A stretch of DNA of 64,000 nt from Asterias rubens (taxonomy: Eukaryota > Echinodermata > Asteroidea > Forcipulatida > Asteriidae), in contig NC_047066.1 in the NCBI RefSeq assembly GCF_902459465.1, positions 20,711,047-20,775,046 on the forward strand, written 5' to 3'. Below are positions 35,236 to 46,614 of this stretch, piece by piece. The translations under genes and the position numbers were made by a program. Each line of letters starts with the position of its first letter. Positions within the stretch are counted from its first letter, which is position 1. A model generated the notes under the pieces. That model ran no database searches. It had not been told where the DNA came from and saw only the letters and a program-made list of their open reading frames with translations.

Positions 35236-36599
35236 TTGGTTTATTGCTTGCTACTGCCGTAGTGACAATTGATTGTCTAATGGGAGACTTTTGGACGGTC
35301 CTTTTTCACAGTTCTTGCCAGTAGTACGTACTCGTGCTAAGACTTAAGTACGCAATACTGAGCATGTGGGTGCACACTCAGAGCGGCAAAGAAAGACCAG
35401 TATGTCTGCTGCTGCCAGCATCCCACAAGTCTCCCCTTGTCCCCTTATTGACAAATTTTGAAAGGAAACATTTAAGGTATGGACCAATGAAAAAAGGTTG
35501 TGGACCAGTGGAATTATGCTAACTGGTACAACCAGCAACTCACTGAAAAAACTAAAGGGGAAACCCTGTCAAATGTCATGTGGTCATGATGAAAAGTTGA
35601 TTTGCTCTTGCATGTGGATGGGCAAGAAGTTGGTTAGAAAAACAAAGAGGATTCAGGGATTTGGAGAGCGTAGCTAAACACAGCTCGTCAAGGTTTATGC
35701 AAACTTTTTTCATTTGACTTGTCCCCTGACAGACCCGCCTTTTTAGCATAATTTTTTTAAGTTTCTGTTACTATCATTATCAATAGACGTAATTATGCAT
35801 TGTTGATAAGATCATGCCACCATCTTAGGGCACATCTTTATACGGGCTGGGCATAGGGGTGGTTAACTGATGGCAAGTTCAACCGAACAGTTATTGGTTA
35901 CGTTTGCCAAAACGCACCCCTGGATCGGCCAATGAGCCACCTTCTTTTGACCTCCAGCAGAGTGCACCCTACATTGAGGTCATGTGCATAACGTCTTTAT
36001 CAACTAGTTTTTTGTTTTAGCCAGTCAGTTATTTTTACTAGCCAGTTGGCCTTCTACCTGAACAATTTAAATAGCCTGTAGTGTTTTACACTGGTTTAGT
36101 GAATATGGGGGGATGAGTGGGTTGGGGAGTGAGGTCGTCATGAGGATGTGATATATGCACTTATACTTTCATGTCGACTGGTACCAACTTAAACATTTCA
36201 TAATGTGGTAGCCGAAAATCAGGAGCAGCTATGTCCACACAGGAATGTCTTAATTGGGAGACAAAATCTGAGAAATGTTTCATGCAGAAACATTTCTAAC
36301 ATTGAAATGTTTTTGAATCTCTTTCTCTAAAAAACAACAAGAGAATTGCTTCTCAAAATGTTATGCACTATCAGCACCTGCAGTGCTTCCTGCGTTTTTT
36401 GGTCATTCATTTTTGGGTAAATAACCGAAGGTATACCCGCCCTTTAAACAAAACCTGAAATGTGCTAACCTCAATACTGAGATGATTTTCTTGATGCATG
36501 GATCCAGAGAATGTTATTGTAGTCCTTTGTAGCTGATGGCATCTAAAGGGCCCCGAGGCGGAGAATGAAAACCTGAAGTGAAAAAAACAAAAAACAAAA
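35236..36599. other. No gene recognised; possible MITE fragment
   Basis: A region around 36,270-36,455 contains CATGCAGAAACATTTC, CTTTCTCTAAAAAAC and ends in ACCGAAGGTATACCCGCC followed by CTTTAA. It looks like the right part of another TTAA-type MITE. The rest is featureless to me. Confidence 0.35.
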
Positions 36600-36915
36600 A
36601 TACGCTTGTTAGTTACGGCTGGTGGGGTTTACAAATTGGTATCTTTCCTCGCCTTAGACTTTAGAACCCCGGTTCCAATCATGCCAGGGGGGGGGGGGGG
36701 TGCTGCATGGATTGGGTTTTCAGTCCCTACCTCATTGTGTGTGTTTTTCCTGGAATCATTATTTTTGAGTTTTCCTCCCACATCTAAAACAAAACTTAAA
36801 CTTCCTTCCTTGTCTTTATATTGGACTCTTGGCTGGTACAGTTAATAAGTTTGCTTTTCTGAAGGCCTCGCATTGGCTTCAAAGCCAGAATAATATACAT
36901 ACATGAAACGAAATA
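36600..36915 (+). repeat. SINE, same family as 0.94 kb
   Basis: An ACCCCGGTTCCAATC box B-like head is followed by a G tract, then GCATGGATTGGGTTTTCAGT. This matches the copy at 993-1050. The 3' end (CAAAGCCAGAATAATATACA) is A-rich. Confidence 0.55.
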
Positions 36916-37534
36916 AAATGATCGTCTTCACCTTATAAAGTAACTATAGCTGAGTACTTTACTAAACACTGAGTGCGGTGGGGATACCTAATACAGGCAC
37001 AATAGTTGACCCTTGGAAAAAGTAGGAAAATTTCATAAGGGCGGACTACTTCTGGCTCCAACAGACTTTTCAGGCCATTTATTTACAGTTTTGCTGATTT
37101 ATGTGAGTGCCAAAAAAACAGAAATCAGACTGAAGTATTAAGAATATGCCTGCTAATGGAGAGCATCTCAACAGTTCAAATGGTAAGACATGTCTTGAAT
37201 TATTGTGTGGCCACAAAGGTCATGGCCTCCGTCCTTCCTCCACTGCCCCATTTCTTGGTCTTATAGTGCCCCTTCAAAAGTGCCACATAGACTTGTACGA
37301 TTCAGTCGTGCCCTTTGAAAAATGAAAATGGCCTTGCCCACTCAGAAGATGAAATTCCGGGCCTGGTAAAAACATTATTCTCATTGAATTAGGCAACAAT
37401 TTGAGCGAGCGAGCGTACATGGACTGGTCTGTTGGAATTGTCCATTAGCATTTTGAACTTAACCCACGGAATGCTTCTAAAGTGCTAATTTCTGTATTTA
37501 TTCATGAATGTTTCCATAGTTTGACACAATGTCA

Positions 37535-38345
37535 TGGCCCAGCAGAACGCTTTAGTGGTTTATTTGATTGCATGTATGCCTACGAGAACAACCCTTAGTG
37601 TGGGTTTGAATCCCTGTCAGTACACTTGTGCCGTTGAGCTCACCATAATTGCTTCATAAAAAGTTTGGAAGGTAGTGCATTCTCCTACATCAGCTAGGGG
37701 GCTCTTAGTGGATACCCATGGATGAGACTGTCAATGGGAGAAGCAAACCCTGTATAAACCCCATAGGTGGTAACGTGCCACTGGTGACAGTTACTTTGGG
37801 TCGACATCCCAAATCAGTTAACTGTATAGCCCTCATCTTGAAGTAGCCTTGTGATGTTGTTAACTTTGGACGACACTCCTTATAAAGAGAGACTTACCTG
37901 TGATTAAGGAAGAGGTGTATTCCTGGATAGGAGCTTCATGGGTTACCTTGAATCTTCAACTTCTTAGAGATTGCCATCAAAAGTCCTGCACAAAAGAGAA
38001 TGCATTCAAAAATTATTAATAGACATACATTGCTGCAGGGATAAAATAATTTGAAGGGAGGGTACATGTATGCCTTTGCAGTCTCAAATGTAACACTGTA
38101 CCACAGGCCAGGAGCCAGTGATTTTAGCATAGGTCATGACAATTGCTACGTAAAATTGGGGAGGTAGTGCGTTCTGCTCTACCGGCCAGGCTTCGGACCG
38201 ATGATACCCAAGCCTATACATCCGTATGGACCGTTTCAGCCCTAGGAGTACATGTAGGTGGCAATGGCCTCTGGAAAAAAATAATTGTAGCCCACACCTT
38301 GAAGTTGCCTTCAGGCCTTGTGTGTCTGGTGACTTGCATAACAAA
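37535..38345 (+). repeat. Two SINE copies of the 17.77-kb family
   Basis: The first copy (about 37,535-37,870) has box B GGTTTGAATCCC, TACACTTGTGCCGTTGAGC and a GGGTCGACATCCCAAAT block. The second (about 38,110-38,345) starts within the body (TTCTGCTCTACCGGCCAGGC) and ends in an A-rich tail and an AAT microsatellite at 38,357-38,378. The sequence between them is unassigned. Confidence 0.5.
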
Positions 38346-38510
38346 ACAAAAAAATAAAAATAATAATAATAATAATAGGGCCAAGTCCGGTGGTCTTGTG
38401 TTTTTAAATTTAGCACCTCACAACATTTTAAATTTAACTGATAAATACCCTCTTTCAAACCAGTTGAGTATTAAATATTACTCTTACAAAAAAAATATAG
38501 ATCTTAGTGC

Positions 38511-39838
38511 TTGTTCCAAAAACAGCTACATGCCCTGATTCTGCTTGATTTAAGTGCGGCTTTTGACACCGTGGATCACACTATTCTGCTCAAGAGACTA
38601 CGTGATATTATTGGTTTACAGGGCAATGCCCTTAAATGGTGCCAATCCTATTTGCAAAACAGACCACAACATGTACGCATTGGCAATTCCACATCGGACC
38701 CAGTTGTTCATGATTTTTCAGTCCCTCAGGGGTCGGTTCTTGGACCGCTGTGGTTCACGGTGTACACCTACCCAGTTCATAGCATCATCCTGAAACACAA
38801 ACTGAACTATCATGTTTATGCTGATGACACTCAGTTGTATTTCTCTTTTAAACCATCCAAACATTTTGCTCATGAGAGCATCAGTCGTATTGAAACGTGT
38901 GTTGGTGAAATTCGTGTTTGGATGCAAGACAATATCCTTAAATTTAATGATAACAAGACTGAATTTATGATACTTGGTTCACGCCAATAACTCTCTAAAG
39001 TTACCGCTGTTACCAAAGCTCGTAATCTTGGTGTGATCTTCGACTCTTCCATGACACTTAATTCACATATATTTCTAGTATTGCACGTTCTACAACATTT
39101 CACATTCGTAATATAGGCAAAGTGAGAAAATATTTAACACAAAAAGCAACTGAGCAAATAGTCCACTCCGTCGTCGTTTCCAGACTTGACATGTGTAACT
39201 CACTTCTATATGGTCTTCCTAATACTCAAATTGAACGACTTCAGCGTATTCAGAACTATGCTGCTCGTGTTATCACCTTAAATAAAAAGTCCTGTCATAT
39301 AACTCCGATTTTGAAAGAATTACACTGGTTACCCGTAAGCAGTAGAGTTAAGTATAAACTTCTGCTTTTTGTGTATAAATCACTCACCAACAATGCCCCT
39401 GCATATATTGATGATCTACTCAAACCATACAATCCTCCTCGCAAACTCCGGTCTTACAATTCTAGTCTCCTTATTGAGCCCATATCCAATCATTCATGGG
39501 GAGACCGATCTTTCTCACATGCTGCCCCACGCCTTTGGAACAAATTGCCAGCACTAGTAAAATCATCTGTTTCTTTAACACAATTTAAGAAAAACCTTAA
39601 GACACATCTTTTCAACCAAGTATTTGAGAAAATGGTTTGATTTCTACCCTTCGATGTTTTCTTTGATATTGCATTTGTATTGTATTTCTCTTCAACATGT
39701 TCTGGATTTCTTCTTAGCTTAGGCTTACGTTTCAATTTTGGTTATTGTACATGTAAATATTATTCTTTGTATTTAGCGCCATGAGCACTTTGATGGATTT
39801 GTGCGGTTTATAAGTTCTCATTATTATTATTATTATTA
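38511..39838 (+). pseudogene. 5'-truncated CR1/L2-like LINE, RT to 3' tail
   Basis: Clear RT blocks in order: ALILLDLSAAFDTVDH, then VPQGSVLGP, then the catalytic YADD (about 38,816). A C-terminal region with LQRIQNYAARVI, LHWLPV and RLWNKLP follows, ending at the stop at 39,638-39,640. The 3' UTR ends in GCGGTTTATAAGTTCTC and an ATT microsatellite (39,822-39,838), a typical CR1/L2-type tail. It starts mid-RT, so it is 5' truncated. A premature TAA at 38,988 interrupts the same frame, and a frameshift with a small deletion lies at about 39,070. It is the best-preserved retroelement here but not functional. Confidence 0.85.
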
Positions 39839-41492
39839 ATACAAACCGCAAACGGCAATCTGGTCCAACACGTACAATTTCGACAGCTAGTCAACAGAAT
39901 TGCCCCATTTTTACCACCTTGTTGACACAATTTTTAAGGACACGAGCTTGATCCTCAATGTCTTATGCATCAGTTCATAACACTCAAAACACCATTGAGG
40001 AAATTTTTTAAAGAAAAGGAACAACAACTTACCAGATTACCTTATATACATGTACTTTGTACATGTATTATTTTGTTTTCGATTATACTATTTAGTCATT
40101 TGTAATTGTGTTCATGTGACTCAGTCGTAATTTTGATTAGAAAGTGTACCAGACTTTTGGAGACAACGGCTTGAACTCGGGAACCATTTCTCAAATTGGC
40201 TAAGATACATTAGATGAACCAGTGATTATTTTACAAGCAGCTAACTTTTTGTGCTTCATTCATGTTTGTCGGTTAATGTTACTGGATCATACAGTATTTT
40301 TTTGAAATCATTTCAACTGTTTTAAAATGCCAAAATAAAACAAGTTGATCAATTCGTGTGCTATTTTTTGTCACATATGCCATTACATGACATCTCATTC
40401 ATGCAAAGTATTGTTGTTACTTGTACCACTATATTTTTTTCAACGTTTACTATTTATCATCATTCATGTCTCAACTAAACTGGAGTTTGGAGGAAGAGTC
40501 AGCAATACCAAGCATGAACAGTTTATTTTCAACCATTCCTGTAACCATTCCTGTAATATTTGTATATCACACGATTGAATAAGTGGTTGTTATTGTATTC
40601 ATACCTTTGTTAATGTGCTGAAGAAAACATGAGAACATGTACTTATAAAATAAAACTTCATTTAGTTGAACTGTTTAACTCCAACATCTTGTATTGTGTA
40701 CTAAGACTGTGTACATAAGTTACCCCCCCCCCCATTGTGTGAAATGGTCCAGTCCATTGACCTGTTTCACAAAGAATGTGTGTGCTTTGTACACAAGGTC
40801 AAATGTCCAAGCTGCACACACACACACAGAGGAAATGGGATTTGTTGCACCATAGAGTAAGGACAGAGATGGTTGCACTGACGAAACGAAGGCAAAGTTG
40901 TTCATAATTATGTTCTGCTTAACGGCTTTATGAAATTGGGCCCAGCTGGACTTGAACCCACACTCTGACGACACCAGAACTTGAGTGCAGTGCACCAGGC
41001 TGACCGTCGGAATACTCCACAAAGACAGAGTGTACCTAACTGCTACTTTATTTCCCTTAATTTAACTCAACTTATCCTTACATGTACCTGCCAGACAGGT
41101 TGACTTTTATATTTATGATATTTGGGGTTGAACAAAGAAAACTGACTTTAGTAGGATTCGAACTTACGGCCTCCGATTTAGTTTTCCGCACCTCGCCACC
41201 AATTTATCCGCCCTAAATTATCTCAAATTACTAACAAGACATGTTTAAAACGCAATGCAAGTATTACAAGTGAACAATTTGGACACCCAGCTCAGGGGGA
41301 GCTGTCAAATTTCCCAGGCAAATTTTGACACACTTTATTATCAAAATCCTGATTCCCAGCCTTACTTTACTTTACCTGGTATTTCACACGGCCAAGAGAA
41401 GCATCCATCTCACAGTTGGGACTCCATTTGTGCATCAAATCGTCATTTTTCACGTGTAAACTTGGTTGACACATCACGAAATAGAGCAGACA
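39839..41492. other. No gene; reversed SINE heads
   Basis: On the minus strand a tRNA-like head (GGTCAGCCTGGTGCACTGCA; box B GGTTCAAGTCC) lies at about 40,940-41,012, followed by a GGGCCCAATTTCAT terminus fragment of MITE family 3. A second weak box B (AAGTTCGAATCC) lies on the minus strand at about 41,152-41,163. A C tract lies near 40,723. I see no coding sequence. Confidence 0.4.
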
Positions 41493-41699
41493 TCTTGCAT
41501 GGGTAGATGTTAGTTTCCAAACGCCAGGAGTCGATCGTTACACGTGAAAAGGATCCGAAATAACCACACTGGTAAGAACGCTTTTAGACTTGACCAAGTC
41601 CGTCCAGAATTTGTCTTGTTGCGAGTCGATCGGACCCACTGCAGGGGTACATACGTATCACTCTCCACGTTGCAAAACTTCTCAACACGAACGTACGTT

Positions 41700-44600
41700 A
41701 TCATTCAAGTTAAAGGCCAATCAAAGACTGGTCTATTCCCTTTCAGTACACAAGAGATTCATCTAGTTCTGCTGATTTTATTATATTTTTATGAAGCTGT
41801 CTGGTATTTATTTCAGATTTTTAAATATTTAAGACCGAGAGTCCCCCTAAAATTGCTTCATATACTGTGACAAGTCACTGTGCCGTGCGTACAGTTTAAG
41901 ATTTCATTTTATCATAATTTGATAAAGCTCCATTGTATTTATTTTAGATTATTGAAAATTAAAGAGCACGCGAGTCCGTTTGCAGCAAAGGCTACTGTGC
42001 GTGTGTAAACAACGTACACCGCTGTGTGCACAGTTTACGATTTCATCAACGCCACGGGTCGATTTGTAAAACGGTTTATCAATACGGTATTATTCAAACT
42101 AGACCAATCAAAGACTGGCATTACCTAAACAAAGCATTCATGTAGCATTACTGATTTTAGCATAATTCTAAAAAGCTCCGCTATATTTATTTCAGATTTT
42201 TGAAAATTACACACGACGAGTCCCTTTGCAGCATACTTTGCGTGTGTATACAACACCGCTGTGCGCACAGTTTAAGATTTCATCAACGCCACGGGTCGAT
42301 TTGTAAAACAGATTATCAACACGTTATCATTCAAACGAAGCCAATCAAAGACTGTCATTACCTAAACAAAGCATTCATGTAGCATTACTGATTTTATCAT
42401 AATTTTATAAAGCTCCGTTATATTGATTTCAGATTTCTGAAAATTACACACCACGAGTCTCTTTGCAGCACACTGTGCGCGTGTACTACACTGCTGTGCG
42501 CACAGTTTAAGATTTCATCAACGCCACGGGTCGATTTGTAAAACGGTTTATCAATACGTTATCATTCGAACGAAGCCAATCAAAGACTGTCATTACCTAA
42601 ACAAAGCATTCATGTAGCATTACTGATTTTATCATAATTTTATAAAGCTCCGTTATATTTATTTCAGATTTCTGAAAATTACACACTACGAGTCCCTTTG
42701 CAGCATAGTTTGCATGTGTACATCGCTGCTGTGCGTACAGTTAACGATTTCATCAACGCCACGGGTCGGTTTGTAAAACGGTTTATCAATACGTTTTTAT
42801 TCAAACAAAGCCAATCAATGACTGTCATTACCTAAACAAAGCATTCATGTAGCATTACTGTTTTTATCATAATTTTATAAAGCTCCGTTATATTTATTTC
42901 AGAGTTTTGAAAATTACACACGACGAGTCCCTTTGCAGCATACTGTGCGCGTGTACTACACTGCTGTGCGCACAGTTTAAGATTTCATCAACGCCACGGG
43001 TCGATTTGTAAAACAGTTTATCAATACGGTATCATTCAAATTATGCAAAACAAAGACTGGCATTAACCAAACAAAGGATTCATGTAGCATTACTGATTTT
43101 ATCATAATTTTATGCAGCTCCGTCATATTTATTTCCGATTTTTGAAAATTACACACCACGAGTCCCTTTGCAGCATACTGTGCGCGTGTACTACACTGCT
43201 GTGCGCACAGTTTAAGATTTCATCAACGCCACGGGTCGATTTGTAAAACAGTTTATCAATACGGTATCATTCAAATTATGCAAAACAAAGACTGGCATTA
43301 ACCAAACAAAGGATTCATGTAGCATTACTGATTTTATCATAATTTTATGCAGCTCCGTCATATTTATTTCCGATTTTTGAAAATTACACACCACGAGTCC
43401 CTTTGCAGCATACTGTGCGCGTGTACTACACTAACACTGCTATGCGTACAGTTAACGATTTCATCAACGCCACGGGTCGATATGTAAATCGGTTTATCAA
43501 TACGGTATCATTCAAATTAGACCAATCAAAGTCTGGCATTACCTAAACAAAGCATTAATGTAGCATTACTGATTTTATCATAATTTTATAATGCTCCATT
43601 ATATTTGTTTCAGTTTTTCGAAAATTACACACCACGAGTCCCTTTGCAGCATACTTTATGGTGTACATCACTGCTGTGCGTCAATTTACAATTTCATCAA
43701 CGCCACGGGTCGATATGTAAATCGGTTTATCAATACGTTATCATTCAAACGAAGCCAATCAAAGACTGCCAGTACCTAAACAAAACATTCATGTAGCATT
43801 ACTGATTTTATTATAATTTTATAAAGCTCCGTTATAGATATTTCGGATTTCTGAAAATTACACACTACGAGTCCCTTTGCAGCATACTGTGCGCGTGTAC
43901 TACACTGCTGTGCGCACAGTTTTAAATTTCATCAACGCCACGGGTCGATTTGTAAAACAGTTTATCAACATGTTATCATTTAAAAGAAGCCAATCCAAGA
44001 CGGTCATTACCTAAACAAAGCATTCATGTAGCATTACTGATTTTATCATAATTTTATAAAGCTCCGTTATATTGATTTCAGATTTTTGAAAATTACACAC
44101 CACGAGTCCCTTTGCAGCATACTTTGTATGTGTAAATCACTGCTGTGCGTAGTTTCAGATTTCATCAACGCCACGGGTCGATTTGTAAAACAGTTTATCA
44201 ACACGTTATCATTCAAACGGAGCCAATCAAAGGCTGTCATTACCTAAACAAAGCATTCATGTAACATTACTGATTTTATCATAGTTTTATAAAGCTCCGT
44301 TGCATTTATTTCAGATTTTTGAAAATTACACACCACGAGTCCCTTTGCAGCATACTGTGCGCGTGTACTGGGTACTACACTACTGTGCGCACAGTTTAAG
44401 ATTTCATCAACGCCACGGGTCGATTTGTAAAACAGTTTATCAATACGGTATCATTCAAATTATGCAAAACAAAGACTGGCATTAACCAAACAAAGGATTC
44501 ATGTAGCATTACTGATTTTATCATAATTTTATAAAGCTCCGTTATATTTATTTCCGATTTTTGAAAATTACACACCACGAGTCCCTTTGCAGCATACTGT

Positions 44601-44905
44601 GCGCGTGTACTACACTAACACTGCTATGCGTACAGTTTACGATTTCATCAACGCCACGGGCCGATTTGAAAAATCGATTTATCAACACAGTACTTTTCAA
44701 ACGAAGCCAATCAAATACTTTCATTCCCTTAACAAAGTATTCATGTAGCATTACTGATTTTATCATGTTTTTGTAAAGCTTCATTATATTTATGTCAGAT
44801 TTTTGAAAATTAAAGACCACGGGTCCCTTTGCAGCGTATTGTGCGTGTGTACAACACTGCTGTGCGCACAGTCTAAGATTTCACCAACGATTTGTGGAAC
44901 AGTTT
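41700..44905 (+). repeat. Left arm array of the foldback element, ~13 units
   Basis: Units are marked by CACGAGTCCCTTTGCAGC near 41,971 (diverged), 42,219, 42,457, 42,689, 42,922, 43,158, 43,393, 43,637, 43,868, 44,102, 44,336, 44,578 and 44,817. A degenerate unit lies outside at about 41,701-41,960. Spacing is about 230-248 bp. Every unit contains CATCAACGCCACGGGTCGAT and TGTAGCATTACTGATTTTAT. The units at 42,925 and 43,160 look identical. Outer units are the most diverged. Confidence 0.9.
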
Positions 44906-46614
44906 ATCGAAAGGACCCGCCCTTTGATGGTCGTTCGCTGATCGTCCTACAACTTACACGAATGTAGTAAACGATTGCTGTTGATGGACTGGAAGCAATG
45001 GTTTGCATGTATTCAATTCCAAATAATATGAAACAAACAACTTAACTTATATCTAAACTGAAGACACGCCGTTTTGTTTCTCTTGTGAATGGGAGTAAGA
45101 CAACATTTATTGAATTTAGCAAAACGAGTATAATGAAGTTTAAGAACAATCTGTTAATATAAAACAATAAAAGCAGTGAAAAGAGTTAACAACTGTTTTA
45201 AGCATTTGCAAGTTTCGACGAGTAACAAATATAATGGCAAGTTAATCCATTAATTTTGTTATGTGCATGGTGTTTATACTCGTAAAGTTCACCACTCAAA
45301 AACTTAACAATTCATCCATAAGAGATAGCATTCTAGTTCGCTGGAGTTTCTTGAAGGGTGTGTCTTTTCATTTAAACTCATTTTTGGCCAGTCATTTTTT
45401 GGATTGTGCAATGTAAAACATAACACTTGGTTAAAAAGTTGCTTCCTTTATTATTTAGGTTTTTTGGTCAAATTCTGCAAATGAGCAGTCAATTTTATTT
45501 TCATGCGTTCGAATTCAAGCTGTTTTGCCTCTCCAGTTGTTACTGCGTTTCAAATTCAAAATTCGGCCATTCAATTTTGTTTTGAGTCGAGTCAAATTCC
45601 TGTAGCACTCTGTTCAATGTAGCGTACCGTCATTCTTGTTCGTGACACAACCGCCTCAAGAAGCGTCTGCGAATTTGAATGCTGCTTTGATGAATTTTAA
45701 ATTGAATGATTATTTTGTTAAATCGAATGCAACATTACCATTAGGCCAAAAATTACAGTTGAACAACATTTGCCAAGATACCTGTCGCACAATTTTCTTT
45801 TTAGGTAAGTCTTGGTCATTTTCCATTACATACACCTCCCCCCCCCCCACCAACCCCCAAAATAAATACAAAATGAATGGATAGGATGGATTCTCCATTT
45901 CAAAAGGTTGCGCTCGATCTAAAATTGAATGCAGTACCTACCGTACCTACCAGTACTCGGAAAATGAGTGAATGACGCTGTCAAATTTGCTGCATTGTCT
46001 CCACGGTTATTATTAGACCGTGGGATTCATCATAAAAAAGGGCGCTAGTTTTCGAGTTATCTGCAACTACCTAAACTTTTCCCCCAGATTTACTTATGGT
46101 AGACTTTCATAAAATGTTAAAGTTGTCAAGGGTAAAACTTGCACAGTAATGAGTTGTTTTAGTTAGAAATTAATTACAAGAAAAAGCGCCCTCTGTGGTC
46201 GAAACTGGAGAACGGTGCTCAAACTGTATGGGCAAATCAATACGGCACAAACGAATTGGGAAGTTACCGGATAATTTATTTTAGTGTCCTTTACAGGTTA
46301 ACAGCTTTTTTCGCCAGATCTCAATTTAATTATTATAATTTACGAAAATATTAAAAGGTTTGTTATTCTGTACACCATTAATTTCCCCCATAGTGTTTTT
46401 CAATTGTTTGAATTACTGTCACCCACAAACAGGCTTTAATTAAATCTAAATTAAATAGATAACTTGAAAGGAAATAGAAGGATATTGTATATACAAGAGA
46501 TACACATTTTTATTTTCTCACCATTTTTTGGTGTATTTCTTTCTTCTCTTCAGATGCCACATTTGTGGTATAAAAATCATAAATAAATCTGACGGAGCGT
46601 TAAAAGAAATACAT
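44906..46614. other. Non-repetitive centre of the foldback element
   Basis: About 1.7 kb of mainly AT-rich DNA between the inverted arrays. The longest open frame (82 codons at 45,636-45,884) ends at a poly-C run and resembles no family I know. A strong CTCF-like motif lies on the minus strand near 46,184 (CCACAGAGGGCGCT). A transposase gene, if it was once here, is gone. Confidence 0.6.

Noticed and set aside
45636-45884. 82-codon open frame in the foldback centre followed by GTAAGT.
   Set aside because: It runs through the donor-like site into a poly-C tract, has no partner exon, and resembles no known domain.
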